Assembly (NCBI GenBank): GCA_016711805.1
Contig: JADJSH010000037.1
Coordinates: 248,001 to 312,000, forward strand
Direction: 5' to 3'
Length of the DNA: 64,000 nucleotides
From: Bacteroidota bacterium
GTDB taxonomy: Bacteria > Bacteroidota > Bacteroidia > B-17B0 > Aurantibacillaceae
The number at the start of each line of letters is the position of its first letter. Position 1 is the first letter of the stretch. Below the pieces are notes generated by a model, which made no database searches, was not told the origin of the DNA, and saw nothing but the letters and a program-made list of their open reading frames with translations. The position numbers were made by a program, and so were the translations under genes. Below, one piece after another: positions 26,057-36,048 of the stretch.

Positions 26057-26650
26057 ATGCAAATTGATGCTGATATATTAATAACATGGGGTGCTGTCGC
26101 TAAAAAATTCAAAAAAGGCGATTTTATATTCCATGAAGGCGACCAACCTAGATTTTATTATCAAATAATGGAAGGAACTGTTAAAATGTTTAATACAAAT
26201 TTAGATGGGAAAGAATTTACTCAGTCGGAATTTAAAACTGGACATAGTTTTGGCGAACCTCCGATGTTCATTGATGAAAATTACCCTTCTTCTGCTGTAG
26301 CTTGTCAAGACACAATTATTTTGAAATTATCAAAAGAGAAATTTTTAGAAATTTTAGATGAATATCCTGTATATCAAAAACAAATGATTATTCTTTTTGC
26401 TAAGCGAATATATAGTAAAGCTATAACCGCAAGAGAAATTATCAATAATACACCTGAGTCAAGAATAATGGGGTTTCTTAATGATTTTAAAAAGAAAAAC
26501 AATCGAGATGGTGAGAAGATTGAAATCCCATATACTCGCCAAGAGATTGCTAACTATACTGGATTAAGAGTAGAAACGGTTATTAGGACTTTAACAAAAA
26601 TGAAAACTAAAAAAATAGTTCAGATAGTTGAACGCAAACTAATATATTGA
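26057..26650 (+). CDS. Crp/Fnr-family transcriptional regulator of the nitrogen-oxide island
   Basis: Protein of 197 residues: cyclic-nucleotide-binding-type beta roll (about 5-125), dimer helix, and winged helix-turn-helix (about 150-197). The recognition helix reads GLRVETVIR, with the E and R of the FNR GLTVETISR pattern. This fits the local box ATGAT-N4-ATCAT, which differs from the FNR site only at the outer base. The N-terminal FNR-type cysteines are absent, so it is not an Fe-S sensor; DNR-type heme-based NO sensing is a candidate. It is the likely activator of the seven boxes in this window and has one in its own promoter. Confidence 0.85.
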   Translation: MQIDADILITWGAVAKKFKKGDFIFHEGDQPRFYYQIMEGTVKMFNTNLDGKEFTQSEFKTGHSFGEPPMFIDENYPSSAVACQDTIILKLSKEKFLEILDEYPVYQKQMIILFAKRIYSKAITAREIINNTPESRIMGFLNDFKKKNNRDGEKIEIPYTRQEIANYTGLRVETVIRTLTKMKTKKIVQIVERKLIY

Positions 26651-27876
26651 TTATGTCTTTTAATATTAAATTCTGGTTAAAAATATCGCTAATTAATTTA
26701 TTAATTGTAGCTAGCCTTGGTGTTTTAATGAGGTATAAAATCGGCTTTGATTTTCCATATTTCAGTCAAAAAAACATACAACACGCCCATTCTCATTTTG
26801 CATTTGCTGGTTGGATTACACATGCTCTATATGTGTTAATGATTCACTTTGTTTTAAAAAAACTTCCACTTACAGATACTAAAAATTACAAACGAATTAT
26901 CATTGCAAATTTGATATGTTCATATGGTATGTTATTCTCATTTTCTTATAATGGCTACAGTACTTTATCCATTATTCTCTCTACAATTACAATTGTTATA
27001 GCCTGCTTTTTTGCATTTTTTTATTTTAAGGACTTAGAAAACATTGATGATTCAAATCCCTCCAAACCATGGTTTAAAGCAGCACTATTTTTTAATATTT
27101 TTTCATCAATTGGCACATTTTACTTAGCATACATGATGGCTTCCAGGAATTTTAATGAGCACTGGTACTTAGCCTCTGTTTATTTTTACCTTCATTTTCA
27201 ATACAACGGTTTTTTTATATTCTCATGTCTTGGTATATTTTTTAGCGAATGCAATACAATATTTCCTCAGTTCAAATACGACAAAGAGTTTTTTAAATTA
27301 TTTTATATGTCGTTTGTTCCTGCCTATTTTCTATCAACATTATGGGCAAAATTACCTATTTGGCTATATATCATTGTTGTAATTGCTGCTTTTATACAAG
27401 TATTTGCATGGATAAAGATTGTCAAAGCCATTAAAATAGCTCTTGAGTTGGGAGGCACCACATTAAATAAATTTCAGACTTATCTATTTTTATTTGTTGG
27501 AATTGCATTTACAATAAAACTATTATTACAATTAGGCTCAACTATTCCGGCAGTAAGCGATCTTGCATTTGGATTTAGACCGATAGTTATTGCTTATTTA
27601 CACTTAGTTTTATTAGCAGTCATTTCAGTATTCATTCTTTCATTTTTATATACTTTTAAATTAATTTCAGTTAATACACTCACTACTATAGGATTTAGTG
27701 TATTTGTTATAGGGATATTTTTGAATGAATTAGTTTTAGGTGTTCAAGGAGTGGCAGCTTTCAGCTACATAGTTGTAAAATATGTAAACGAAACTCTTTT
27801 TGGAGTATCATTATTACTTTTCTCAGGCACCATATTAATGGTGCTCTCTCAAAGAAAAAAATCATTAGAAATATAA
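26647..27876 (+). CDS. Heme-copper oxidase-like membrane protein (NorB/cbb3 subunit I-related)
   Basis: Membrane protein of 409 residues with about 12 helices. The second helix has HAHSHFAFAGW, resembling heme-ligand motifs of heme-copper oxidases and NnrS-like proteins. Further conserved-looking histidines are in YFYLHFQYNGFF and in VIAYLHLVLL. The canonical FeB/CuB triad cannot be assigned, so it may be a heme- or NO-related accessory protein rather than a reductase. Its first codons overlap the end of the regulator gene, so the two are one operon under the Fnr-type box. The exact family is uncertain. Confidence 0.6.
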   Translation: MIMSFNIKFWLKISLINLLIVASLGVLMRYKIGFDFPYFSQKNIQHAHSHFAFAGWITHALYVLMIHFVLKKLPLTDTKNYKRIIIANLICSYGMLFSFSYNGYSTLSIILSTITIVIACFFAFFYFKDLENIDDSNPSKPWFKAALFFNIFSSIGTFYLAYMMASRNFNEHWYLASVYFYLHFQYNGFFIFSCLGIFFSECNTIFPQFKYDKEFFKLFYMSFVPAYFLSTLWAKLPIWLYIIVVIAAFIQVFAWIKIVKAIKIALELGGTTLNKFQTYLFLFVGIAFTIKLLLQLGSTIPAVSDLAFGFRPIVIAYLHLVLLAVISVFILSFLYTFKLISVNTLTTIGFSVFVIGIFLNELVLGVQGVAAFSYIVVKYVNETLFGVSLLLFSGTILMVLSQRKKSLEI

Positions 27877-27902
27877 TACAATTAATATTTAATGAAATTC
27901 TC

Positions 27903-29903
27903 TTAAAAGATAAAACTTAAATTCATTAGAAAATTTCGTCCGAATCTTGGTACACCTCCAATATCAAGATGTTCTCTATAGTTAGCATCGAAAATATTTT
28001 CACAAGCTACTGTAAGTTGCAGAACGGTAGATTTAATTCTCACATTTCGTGATGCTCTGAAATTAAATAGATTAAAATATGGCGTTATTTTATCTACATA
28101 ATCGCTATTAATTCGACTTTGAGTCGCTGCATAATCATGTTCAAATTGAAACTGAAAAAGTTTATAATTATAGCGTAAAGCATGCTGTAATTTAAAAGGA
28201 GAGATCAGAGGCAAAGGCGTTCCTTCATTAGTTTGCGCATAAATATATTTCGCAGTAGCTATATATGACATCTGACTTGTAATCTTTGCTTTTAAATTTG
28301 CTTCAAATCCCTGACTAGTTGCATAATCAATATTTTTATAGGTTTTTAATCCATACGCACCAATCGTCATCTGACTAAATCCTACTAATTGGTATGAATA
28401 AATATAATTTTGAATATGATGATAGAAAAAATTCACAGAATACTCAACTTTTTTAAACTGTTGCTTAAATAGCAATTCCATCTGGTAAGATTGTTCGGGC
28501 TTAAGGTGGATGTTTCCAATATAATCAAACTGATCTTGTCTATTAAATAAGTAATACCCATATCTCTCATTACTGGTAGGTATTCTCTCTCCGTACCCAA
28601 CGCTAAATTGCGCTGTAATTGTTTCTTTAACCCTTTTATTATAAACAAGATTAAAATTTTTCAGAAAATCAGTTTTAGTTTCAGTTACATCTGTATTATA
28701 CACTTTCCACTGTTTTGAGCCGATTCCCTTAGATGCATATTGATTGTAATAATCTATTCTACCATTAATATTGAGTTGTTGTTTAAATTTAAAATTAAAT
28801 GATTGATTGATCGCTATTCCAATGTCATTTAAATAATTTTCGGGTAACGTTTGCATATACATAATAGCTTCTCCAGAGGGATACATAGTCATATCAGCTC
28901 TAGTATAAACATGATGATAATCTACCCGAAGTTTAAAGTTATTTTTACCAAACAATTCATTAAATGCTCCAAATGTTTTGCTCCAGCCAGGCATGTCCAT
29001 ATGCATGGGCGCATCAATTCTCCGTGTATCATCCATTTGGTGAATAATATCATTGTAATAAATTTTAAGATTATTTTTTGCAAAATAACCCTTTCTCAGT
29101 TCAAGTTGATGAGCTAGAGAAAATATTTGTGCGGATGCAGTCCCCACATCCATTGGTAATGCAGGATATCCAATGTTTTTTCCCCAATCTCCAATATAAT
29201 CTAACTTTAAAATTTGAGATTGAGTTATTTTAAATGAAATAGCTGCAGAAGTGTTTAATTTTTGATATTCTGAGTGTTGAATTAAAGTATTTGAACCTGC
29301 CCTATAATTATCAGCTTTTCTGAAAGTTCCGCTGACACGATAAGCCACTTTTTTATAAGATTGCTGTAATGTTAGCGATGAATTATAACCATTATTTACA
29401 GTTAAATAGGATTGAGAAAACTGTCCGTTTAATTTTGAATGACAAGTGAATGTCGGCTCTTTTAGTTTCATTCCAATCTGACCTCCAATTGTACTTCCAT
29501 CTAATGCGCCAGAAGCACCATGGGCTACTTGAATAGATTGTAAATTTGCTGGTTCAATATAGATAGATACGGGATCCATTTTATCTGTACATGCACCATA
29601 AATGCGCATTCCATCTATAGTTACATTAGATTGTCCAGTACTAAAATTTCGTAAAGTTGGTTCTAATCCATAAGCTCCTCTTTTAATTAAATTAACACCT
29701 TGCATTCTACTTAGAATATCTTCAGTACTTGCTAATTTACTATTTTTATAAAAGTCAAAAGCATGATTATCATTGTCATAATTTTCAGAAACACATACCT
29801 CTTCCAATTGAACTGATTTAACAGCAGAGTCACTAGGAATTATTTGCCCTAATAAACTCTGCTGAAAAAGAATCATTAATAATATGATCTTAAATCGAAA
29901 CAT
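27903..29903 (-). CDS. TonB-dependent receptor, OprC-like copper transporter
   Basis: Outer-membrane receptor of 666 residues: signal peptide, plug domain (about 50-150) and a 22-stranded barrel ending FGRNFLMNLSFIF. The plug has GACTDKMDP, giving C105 and M109 in a CxxxM arrangement, and an extracellular loop has MHMDMPGW (300-307). These resemble the Cys/Met and His/Met copper ligands described for Pseudomonas OprC and NosA, although the second motif is not an exact HxM match. Copper import would serve NirK and other cuproenzymes of the island. It is downstream of two metal-related genes in one operon. Confidence 0.78.
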   Translation of the reverse strand: MFRFKIILLMILFQQSLLGQIIPSDSAVKSVQLEEVCVSENYDNDNHAFDFYKNSKLASTEDILSRMQGVNLIKRGAYGLEPTLRNFSTGQSNVTIDGMRIYGACTDKMDPVSIYIEPANLQSIQVAHGASGALDGSTIGGQIGMKLKEPTFTCHSKLNGQFSQSYLTVNNGYNSSLTLQQSYKKVAYRVSGTFRKADNYRAGSNTLIQHSEYQKLNTSAAISFKITQSQILKLDYIGDWGKNIGYPALPMDVGTASAQIFSLAHQLELRKGYFAKNNLKIYYNDIIHQMDDTRRIDAPMHMDMPGWSKTFGAFNELFGKNNFKLRVDYHHVYTRADMTMYPSGEAIMYMQTLPENYLNDIGIAINQSFNFKFKQQLNINGRIDYYNQYASKGIGSKQWKVYNTDVTETKTDFLKNFNLVYNKRVKETITAQFSVGYGERIPTSNERYGYYLFNRQDQFDYIGNIHLKPEQSYQMELLFKQQFKKVEYSVNFFYHHIQNYIYSYQLVGFSQMTIGAYGLKTYKNIDYATSQGFEANLKAKITSQMSYIATAKYIYAQTNEGTPLPLISPFKLQHALRYNYKLFQFQFEHDYAATQSRINSDYVDKITPYFNLFNFRASRNVRIKSTVLQLTVACENIFDANYREHLDIGGVPRFGRNFLMNLSFIF

Positions 29904-30742
29904 TACTGTAGTGTTGTTTCAAAATACTGATCACTACTAATAAGTGTTCCATTTTTATATAATTTTAAGTTAATTCTCCATAAGCCTGTCATTGTAAAAT
30001 TAACTTTACCCACATAGTGACCATTTGATGTTAATATAGGATTTACATTGTTAGGAGAACCGTGTCCCATACTTGGCATTTCTGGAATAATTTCAACAGA
30101 ATAATTATCAATTGCAGGAAAAGACATCATGCTCGCCTTCTTATGAAGAGTAATTTCAAAATCATTAATCCCTACTTGAGGATTTAAAAGACCTACTAAT
30201 GATATAAGTACGGATGAATTACTATCAAGACTCAATACAGTGCTCTTAAATCTAGCTGGAGAACTTGAAATAACATTTACACCTAAAGTTCCACTTCCCT
30301 CTAAACCATTTTTATGATTATGGAAATTCAAATTAAGTGACCATTCAGATGCGGTTCCAGGCATGGAAAAAACTACAGCAGTTTTAAAATAATTATCAGT
30401 AGTAGTAGTATCTGCTGTATTTTCTACTGGACAACTATGTTGCATCATTCCCATATCCATCATCGGATTAATATTAAAGTGTCCGGCTGACAATCTGCTT
30501 CCATCGGTAGAATCAAATAACGCAACATAAACAACATTATATCCTGTTTCAAATGGTTTAGCCGAATAAATAATGGCTTTAGCATTTGCTCCAATAATAT
30601 ATGTTTCTCCAATCTGAATTAAATTAGAAGTGGGATTTGATGTAGGATTTGTTTCTTCGTCAGGTGCTGTGTTGTTTTTTTTACAAGAAAAAGTAAATGC
30701 GATTACGCCAGCTAATGCTAGCATCTTAAATATTGATTTCAT
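29903..30742 (-). CDS. YtkA/FixH-like lipoprotein, probably copper-related
   Basis: Lipoprotein of 279 residues with lipobox FTFSC at residues 16-20 and an acidic linker. The body contains Met/His-rich segments (NPMMDMGMMQHSC, PEMPSMGHGSPN), and the C-terminal part (GHYVGKVNFTMTGLWRINLKLY) resembles the YtkA/FixH-like Ig fold. Such proteins occur with copper transporters. It overlaps the TonB-receptor gene by one base (stop/start). It probably binds copper in the periplasm or at the outer membrane; this is inference from composition and context. Confidence 0.7.
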   Translation of the reverse strand: MKSIFKMLALAGVIAFTFSCKKNNTAPDEETNPTSNPTSNLIQIGETYIIGANAKAIIYSAKPFETGYNVVYVALFDSTDGSRLSAGHFNINPMMDMGMMQHSCPVENTADTTTTDNYFKTAVVFSMPGTASEWSLNLNFHNHKNGLEGSGTLGVNVISSSPARFKSTVLSLDSNSSVLISLVGLLNPQVGINDFEITLHKKASMMSFPAIDNYSVEIIPEMPSMGHGSPNNVNPILTSNGHYVGKVNFTMTGLWRINLKLYKNGTLISSDQYFETTLQ

Positions 30743-30881
30743 AATAGAGTTTTTAAATTATACACAATCCATCGATAACACTGTTAAAGAGTAATTGTAT
30801 TAGTTGAATAATAAATGAATTGTTGAAAAACTTGATAATCACCTTTAAGAAAAAAAAGATTATTACCTAAATAAATATAGT

Positions 30882-31250
30882 CTAAACTGTAGGTGGATGA
30901 AAAACCGAACGAGATGTGTTATTAGTTTCTCCATTTAAATATGTCCAATTAGCAAGGTTTGATATATAAATGAATCGTGGTAAAACAGTATTGTCGTATT
31001 CAGAACAAAATTGGGCTTCATCTAGATTTTTTGACAAACTTTTTGCTGGAGCTTCTTGTTTTTCTTGCTCTTTCAATTGCTTTTTTAAATGACATTTTCC
31101 ATTACATTTTAATTTTGGCTTGCTTTTATTTTCGCAAAAATTCAAGGTAATTAACTCTTTATTTAAAAGGTAGTTTGAGATTAATACTAATTTTCCAATA
31201 GACTGAGTTAGAATGCCAAAGATCAATGCTATTGCTACTAATTGTTTCAC
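30882..31250 (-). CDS. Small Cys/His protein of the copper module
   Basis: Protein of 122 residues with an N-terminal membrane helix or signal (LVAIALIFGILTQSIGKLVLI) and the motif KLKCNGKCHLKKQL, a pattern that recurs in small Bacteroidota proteins next to copper genes. It is the first gene of the operon that continues to the lipoprotein and the receptor. Its promoter carries a perfect -7 element and an Fnr-type box. A metal-handling role is likely but unproven. Confidence 0.65.
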   Translation of the reverse strand: MKQLVAIALIFGILTQSIGKLVLISNYLLNKELITLNFCENKSKPKLKCNGKCHLKKQLKEQEKQEAPAKSLSKNLDEAQFCSEYDNTVLPRFIYISNLANWTYLNGETNNTSRSVFHPPTV

Positions 31251-31270
31251 TATTACTTTAGATGAGGATA

Positions 31271-31314
31271 CAAATGTAATGTATGAACTGTTTTATAAAT
31301 GTGATTATAATCAT
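31271..31314 (-). promoter_or_regulatory. Fnr-type box and promoter of the copper module
   Basis: TGATTATAATCA at 31302-31313 and, on the minus strand, -7 element TACATTTG (31278 down to 31271), an exact TAnnTTTG match. The spacing is 36.5 bp. The gene starts at 31250, giving a leader of about 15 nt. Confidence 0.75.
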
Positions 31315-31349
31315 AAATAAAACTTTATTATATCCTTTAAAAAGTTCAA

Positions 31350-32039
31350 CTAATTTCTTAAAACAACAGATAATTTTGTGTTAAGAGAAGAAACATTAAT
31401 TGTATTATGTATTGAGTTTTCTATTCCTGCTAATGTTTCTGTATCGTTCATAAATTTTTGAAGGTAATAAGATCCTTTATAATCAAACTTTTCTAAAACA
31501 TTTATCATTTTTTGAATGTCATTTTGAACCAAAAGAGATGAGTGAAGCGTTGTTCTTACTTCAAACGGAATATTACTGTTAATTAATAATTTAAGACTAC
31601 AGATAAATTTAGAATATAACTTAGAGTTTGTTATTGATTCGAACTTATCTGTTGGCGCCTTAAAATCAAGTGCGACATAGTCTATTAATTTTTCATTTAT
31701 TAAAGTTTCTAATATTTTGGGAGCTGTTCCATTTGTATCAATTTTAACTAATAACCCCATTTTTTTTATTTCAATAACAAGTTTAATACAATTTTTATGA
31801 AGGGTACATTCACCTCCACTTAAAACTACACCATCCAATAAATTTATTCTTGTTTTTAAAAAATTTAAAGCTTCTTGAAATGATAATTTTCCTTTACCTA
31901 AAACTATATCTGGATTATAACAATATAAACATCTCATATTACAGCCTGCAAACCATAAAATGCAGGCTGTTTTATGAGGGTAATCCAATAAAGTAAATGG
32001 AGTGATGCTGTAAATTGGCTTAGCTACATCTCCTCTCAT
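31350..32039 (-). CDS. nrdG: Anaerobic ribonucleotide reductase activating protein
   Basis: Radical SAM activase with motif CNMRCLYC and a strand VVLSGGECTL typical of NrdG/PflA activases. It generates the glycyl radical on NrdD. The ORF is open upstream to 32078, but those extra residues are out-of-frame NrdD coding sequence. The ATG at 32039 gives MRGDVAKPIYSITPFTLLD, a normal family start, and overlaps the true end of nrdD by 20 bp. About 229 residues. It allows dNTP synthesis without oxygen, in line with an anaerobic respiration island. Confidence 0.85.
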   Translation of the reverse strand: MRGDVAKPIYSITPFTLLDYPHKTACILWFAGCNMRCLYCYNPDIVLGKGKLSFQEALNFLKTRINLLDGVVLSGGECTLHKNCIKLVIEIKKMGLLVKIDTNGTAPKILETLINEKLIDYVALDFKAPTDKFESITNSKLYSKFICSLKLLINSNIPFEVRTTLHSSLLVQNDIQKMINVLEKFDYKGSYYLQKFMNDTETLAGIENSIHNTINVSSLNTKLSVVLRN

Positions 32040-34294
32040 TAAATTGTAATCGTTGCTTATGTTCACCTTTTTTTCCAATATTAAAACTTTCTACGGGTCT
32101 GTGATATCCCATTACTCGGGTATAAACTAGGCATTTTGTGCGTTGCAAATTATGACTTTGCAATAACTGATTGTTGTTGTGAGTGTTCATGTGTCGTATG
32201 ATTAAGGGTTAATTTTTCTAATAAAATTTCGTCGCATTGTGGACAGTATTCATGCTCACCCGATAAATATCCATGAGTGGGACAAATACTAAATACTGGC
32301 GTTATAGTAATATAAGGTAATCTAAAATTTGAAAGAACCTTTTTTACTAAATTTCTGCAAGCCTCAGCTGAGCTTAATTTTTCTCTCATATATAAATGCA
32401 AAACTGTTCCTCCAGTATATTTGCACTGCAATTCGTCTTGTAATAGTAATGCTTCAAATGGATCGTCTGTGTGGTTCACAGGAATTTGGGAACTATTTGT
32501 GTAGTAAATATTATCATCGATGCCAGATTGAATAATATTTGGAAATCTTTTTTTATCTTCTTTTGCAAAACGATACGTTGTACCTTCTGCAGGAGTTGCT
32601 TCTAAGTTATATAAGTTTCCTGTTTCTTCCTGATAAAGCTTCATTTTTTCACGAATATATTCTAATATTTGACCAGCAAATTCAATCCCAGTATCTGTTG
32701 TAATATTATCTTTTTCTTCAGTAAAGTTTAATATCATTTCATTGATTCCATTTACTCCTATTGTAGAAAAATGATTTCTAAAATGACTTAAGTATCTTTT
32801 TGTGTATGGATATAATCCTCTATCATACATATCTTGAATAAAAACACGTTTCTTTTCAAGTGTAGATTTTGAAATTTCAAGTAGAAAATCTAAGCGCTCA
32901 TATAAAGCATTTATATTTCCTTTATATAAATAACCTAAACGAGCCATGTTAATTGTAACAACACCAATACTTCCTGTCATTTCAGCACTTCCAAACAATC
33001 CATTACCTCTTTTTAATAGTTCTCTTAAATCAAGTTGTAATCGGCAGCACATGCTTCTAACGGCATTTGGCTTATAAGCCTTATCGTTTTCAATCTTATT
33101 TCCTTCATCATCTAAAATATATTGACTACCAATAAAATTTTGAAAATAAGAAGAACCAATCTTTGCAGTGTTTTCAAATAATAAGTCGGTATTTTCCCCA
33201 TACCAATCAAAATCTTCAGTAATATTTACAGTAGGAATTGGGAAAGTGAATGGTTGACCTTGAGAATCTCCTTCTGTCATTACAGTATAGTAAGCCTTAT
33301 TTATCATGTTCATCTCCGTTTGAAAATGCTCATATCTCATATCTATTAGATTATCAACTCCTCTTGCATTTGCAAGTTTAATAAGTGTCTGATCATTTAC
33401 TGTTTTAAAAAGATGATTATCATTTCTTGTAGGAATCTGTTCTTTTAAATCAGAGGGAACTACCCAATCTAAAGTAATATTGGTAAAAGGCGATTGTCCC
33501 CAACGTGCTGGCACATTTAAATTATAGATAAAACTGCGCACAGCTTTTAATACTTCCTCAAAAGATAATTTATCTTTAAATACATAAGGGGCTAAATAAG
33601 TATCAAAAGAACTAAAGGCTTGTGCCCCCGCCCATTCACTTTGCAGTATTCCCAAAAAATTGGCCATTTGTCCCAACGCCTCTCTAAAATGCGAAGGAGC
33701 CTTGCTTTCTACTCTTCCTCTAATTCCATTAAATCCATCGTTTAGTAATGCTCTTAAGCTCCATCCCGCACAATAGCCAGTTAAACAATCTAAATCATGA
33801 ATATGAATGTCTCCGTTTCGATGTGTTGCACCTTCTTCAGGAGAGTATACTTTATCTAACCAATAGTTAGCAATAATTTTACCAGCAACATTATTTACTA
33901 AACCAGCATTTGAATAAGCCGTATTTGCATTAGCATTAATTCGCCAATCTGTTTGGCCTATATATTCTTCAATAGTTTGTGTGCTATTAATATATGTTGT
34001 ATTACTATCAATACTATGAGTTAATTCTCTTTGTAATTTTCGTGTATGTCGATATAACATAAACGATCGCATGACATCAAAATAATTTCTAGCAAATAAA
34101 CTCTTTTCAATAATATCCTGAATCTCTTCAACACTCCATGTGTCTTTAGAATTAAGTTCAAGAATAACTTCATCAAAAATTATTTCTTCAAATTTTTCAT
34201 TTACACTTTGAAATCCTTTTAAAATTGCATCCTTAATTTTAAAAAGATCTAATGGCTTATACTCGCCGTTTCTTTTAATCACATATTTTTCCAT
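32020..34294 (-). CDS. nrdD: Anaerobic ribonucleoside-triphosphate reductase (frameshifted near the C-terminus)
   Basis: Class III ribonucleotide reductase: N-terminal ATP cone (1-95), large glycyl-radical-enzyme barrel, and zinc site with CPTHGY and CPQCD near 680-697. The uninterrupted frame stops at 32150 and lacks the glycyl radical site. That site lies in the next frame directly after: TKCLVYTRVMGYHRPVESF and then IGKKGEHKQR, ending at 32020. A one-base indel between about 32140 and 32210 therefore splits the gene. In its full form it has about 757 residues. Most likely a sequencing error; if real, the enzyme would be inactive. Confidence 0.88.
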
Positions 34295-34438
34295 TATACT
34301 TATTTTAGAGTAACTTTTTATTTATTTTCAGACAATATAATTCCACCCTAATTATTTAGGTTTTTAAATTCAAAAATTAAATTTGATTGAGTAGTTCGAT
34401 AGTTAAAACTTAACAGTCAATAACTTCTGTAAGTTTAT

Positions 34439-34876
34439 TTAGTTTTTCAAACAACTTAATCCTTCTATTACACTATTAGACATTCCATCTAGAGTTGTTT
34501 TTTCTAGCATTTCTAATATATCCCTTTTAATATGTTTATATTTATTATGAACCGGACAAGGACTTACCTCAGAACATTTACTTAATCCCAAAACACATTT
34601 ACCTTCGGGCAACGAACCATCAATCGCAACCACAATTTCAATTAATTTTATTTTTTTAATCTTTTTTAAATCAGCTTCAAATCCACCTGTTGAACCCTTT
34701 ACTGAATTAATAATATTATTTTTTACAAGTGTTTGCAATATTTTTGCTGTAAATGCTATGGGAGAATCAATCTCTTTAGAAATGCCTTTTAAACTTGCTC
34801 TATTTCCATTAATAGATTGTTCCGCAACATAAATAGCTGCTTTTATACCATATTCACAAGCTTTCGAAAAAATCAT
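34439..34876 (-). CDS. Rrf2-family regulator, NsrR-like
   Basis: Protein of 145 residues: winged helix N-terminal domain (KACEYGIKAAIYVAEQ, then VKGSTGGFEADL) and three conserved-spacing cysteines C94, C101 and C107 (KCVLGLSKCSEVSPCPVH), which in NsrR and IscR bind an Fe-S cluster. NsrR cluster nitrosylation by NO relieves repression. Context with NO genes makes NsrR the better guess. A TCGGA-N8-TCCGA palindrome over its own promoter also occurs in front of the nirK operon. Confidence 0.82.
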   Translation of the reverse strand: MIFSKACEYGIKAAIYVAEQSINGNRASLKGISKEIDSPIAFTAKILQTLVKNNIINSVKGSTGGFEADLKKIKKIKLIEIVVAIDGSLPEGKCVLGLSKCSEVSPCPVHNKYKHIKRDILEMLEKTTLDGMSNSVIEGLSCLKN

Positions 34877-34894
34877 AATAAATTAACTTTTAAG

Positions 34895-34937
34895 CAAAAA
34901 TATAATTAAAAGAAATATATCGGACAAATATATCCGA
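34895..34937 (-). promoter_or_regulatory. Rrf2-type operator and promoter of the Rrf2 gene
   Basis: Palindrome TCGGA-N8-TCCGA at 34920-34937 and minus-strand -7 element TATTTTTG (34902 to 34895). The palindrome centre is 33.5 bp from the -7 base, so a bound repressor would cover the -33 region. Confidence 0.6.
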
Positions 34938-34984
34938 ATAGTTATAAACAAATATTTGTAAATACAAATCAAACAAAAAAACAA

Positions 34985-35032
34985 CAATATGATTTAACTC
35001 ATATTGAAAGAACATGAAATTAATTAACATTA
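34985..35032 (+). promoter_or_regulatory. Fnr-type box in front of the radical SAM gene
   Basis: Perfect inverted repeat CAATATGA-N6-TCATATTG at 34985-35006, containing ATGAT-TTAA-CTCAT (one arm mismatch to the island box). The octamer at the standard distance (35025-35032, TAACATTA) is only a partial -7 match. Confidence 0.5.
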
Positions 35033-35040
35033 CAAGTATG

Positions 35041-35811
35041 TCAGTATTATATAATAATATCGTATTTGGACCAATAGTAAGTAGACGTTTTGGCGTTTCA
35101 TTAGGAATAAATTTATTGCCGCTTAAGAATAAAGTATGCAATTTTAATTGTATATATTGTGAATGCGGTTGGACGGATTTAAAATCCTTTAAAGTAGAAT
35201 ATTTTGATGCAAACAAAATTATAACAACGATAGAACAAAGATTTGAAGAACTAGCAGAAAACAAAATTCATATTGATAGTATTACTTTTGCTGGCAATGG
35301 CGAACCAACAATGCATCCTGATTTTTCGGAAATAATTGATGAAGTCGTTCGGTTGAGAAATAAATTATTGCCCGGAATAAAAATAACTGTTCTATCAAAC
35401 TCTACACTACTAGGTGTTCAATCTATACGAGAAAGTTTGCAAAAAGTAGATGCAAAGGTTATGAAACTAGATGCAGGAACAACCGACATGTTAATAAAGG
35501 TTGATAAACCCATGTCTTCCAAAAACATCGACTGGTATATTCAAAAATTAACCGAATTAAAAGGAGAGGTAATTATTCAAACCATCTTCCTGAAGGGTTA
35601 TCATGATGGAGAATACATTGATAATACAACACCTGAAGAACTATCTGCCTGGATTAATGCATTAAAGAAAATAAAACCGAAATCTGTTATGATCTATACA
35701 ATTGACAGGGATACTCCAGCTAAAGATTTGAAAAAAATACCTGTCGACAAATTAAATTCTATCTGCAATATGGTTTTAGAAAATGGCATTGATGCCAAAG
35801 TATATAACTAA
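35041..35811 (+). CDS. Radical SAM protein of the nitrogen-oxide island
   Basis: Radical SAM enzyme of about 256 residues with cluster motif CNFNCIYC and a glycine-rich TFAGNGEPTMHPDF SAM-binding strand. The N-terminus VFGPIVSRRFGVSLGINLLP is the signature of a MoaA/activase-like family of unknown substrate. An ATG at 35014 is also in frame, but it lies only 11 bp after the Fnr-type box; the ATG at 35041 fits the family start and the promoter geometry better. Role unknown; maturation of a metalloenzyme or peptide is possible. Confidence 0.75.
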   Translation, partial: SVLYNNIVFGPIVSRRFGVSLGINLLPLKNKVCNFNCIYCECGWTDLKSFKVEYFDANKIITTIEQRFEELAENKIHIDSITFAGNGEPTMHPDFSEIIDEVVRLRNKLLPGIKITVLSNSTLLGVQSIRESLQKVDAKVMKLDAGTTDMLIKVDKPMSSKNIDWYIQKLTELKGEVIIQTIFLKGYHDGEYIDNTTPEELSAWINALKKIKPKSVMIYTIDRDTPAKDLKKIPVDKLNSICNMVLENGIDAKVYN

Positions 35812-35859
35812 ATAAAATAAAACCTATGAATAATAATCTCCGAAAAGTCAGAAACATGT

Positions 35860-36048
35860 ATGACCGAAATTATATACCAGAATGATACTATCCCCATGGT
35901 AATTTTACAGGGAGAAGTGTTGGTTAAGTGGATGGATATAGCATCCGCAATTTCTGCTCAAAATAATGCCGAACATATTTATGTTACAACATCAACAGGC
36001 AGCGTGAAATTAAAAAACCTTCAAAAGTTGATAATATCTTACCATTAA
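35860..36048 (+). CDS. Small hypothetical protein
   Basis: 62-residue ORF on the same strand 48 bp after the radical SAM gene, without recognised motif (MTEIIYQNDTIPMVILQGEV). It could be a co-expressed small protein or substrate of the radical SAM enzyme, or a non-coding frame. The 220 bp after it hold no gene that I can see. Confidence 0.35.
   Translation: MTEIIYQNDTIPMVILQGEVLVKWMDIASAISAQNNAEHIYVTTSTGSVKLKNLQKLIISYH

Noticed and set aside
32040..32078. Longer N-terminus for NrdG
   Set aside because: These codons are the out-of-frame NrdD tail (GKKGEHKQR region); the family start is at 32039.
32020..32210. Programmed ribosomal frameshift in nrdD
   Set aside because: No clear slippery heptamer plus stimulator is seen, and several unrelated genes in the window carry similar one-base breaks, so error is more likely.
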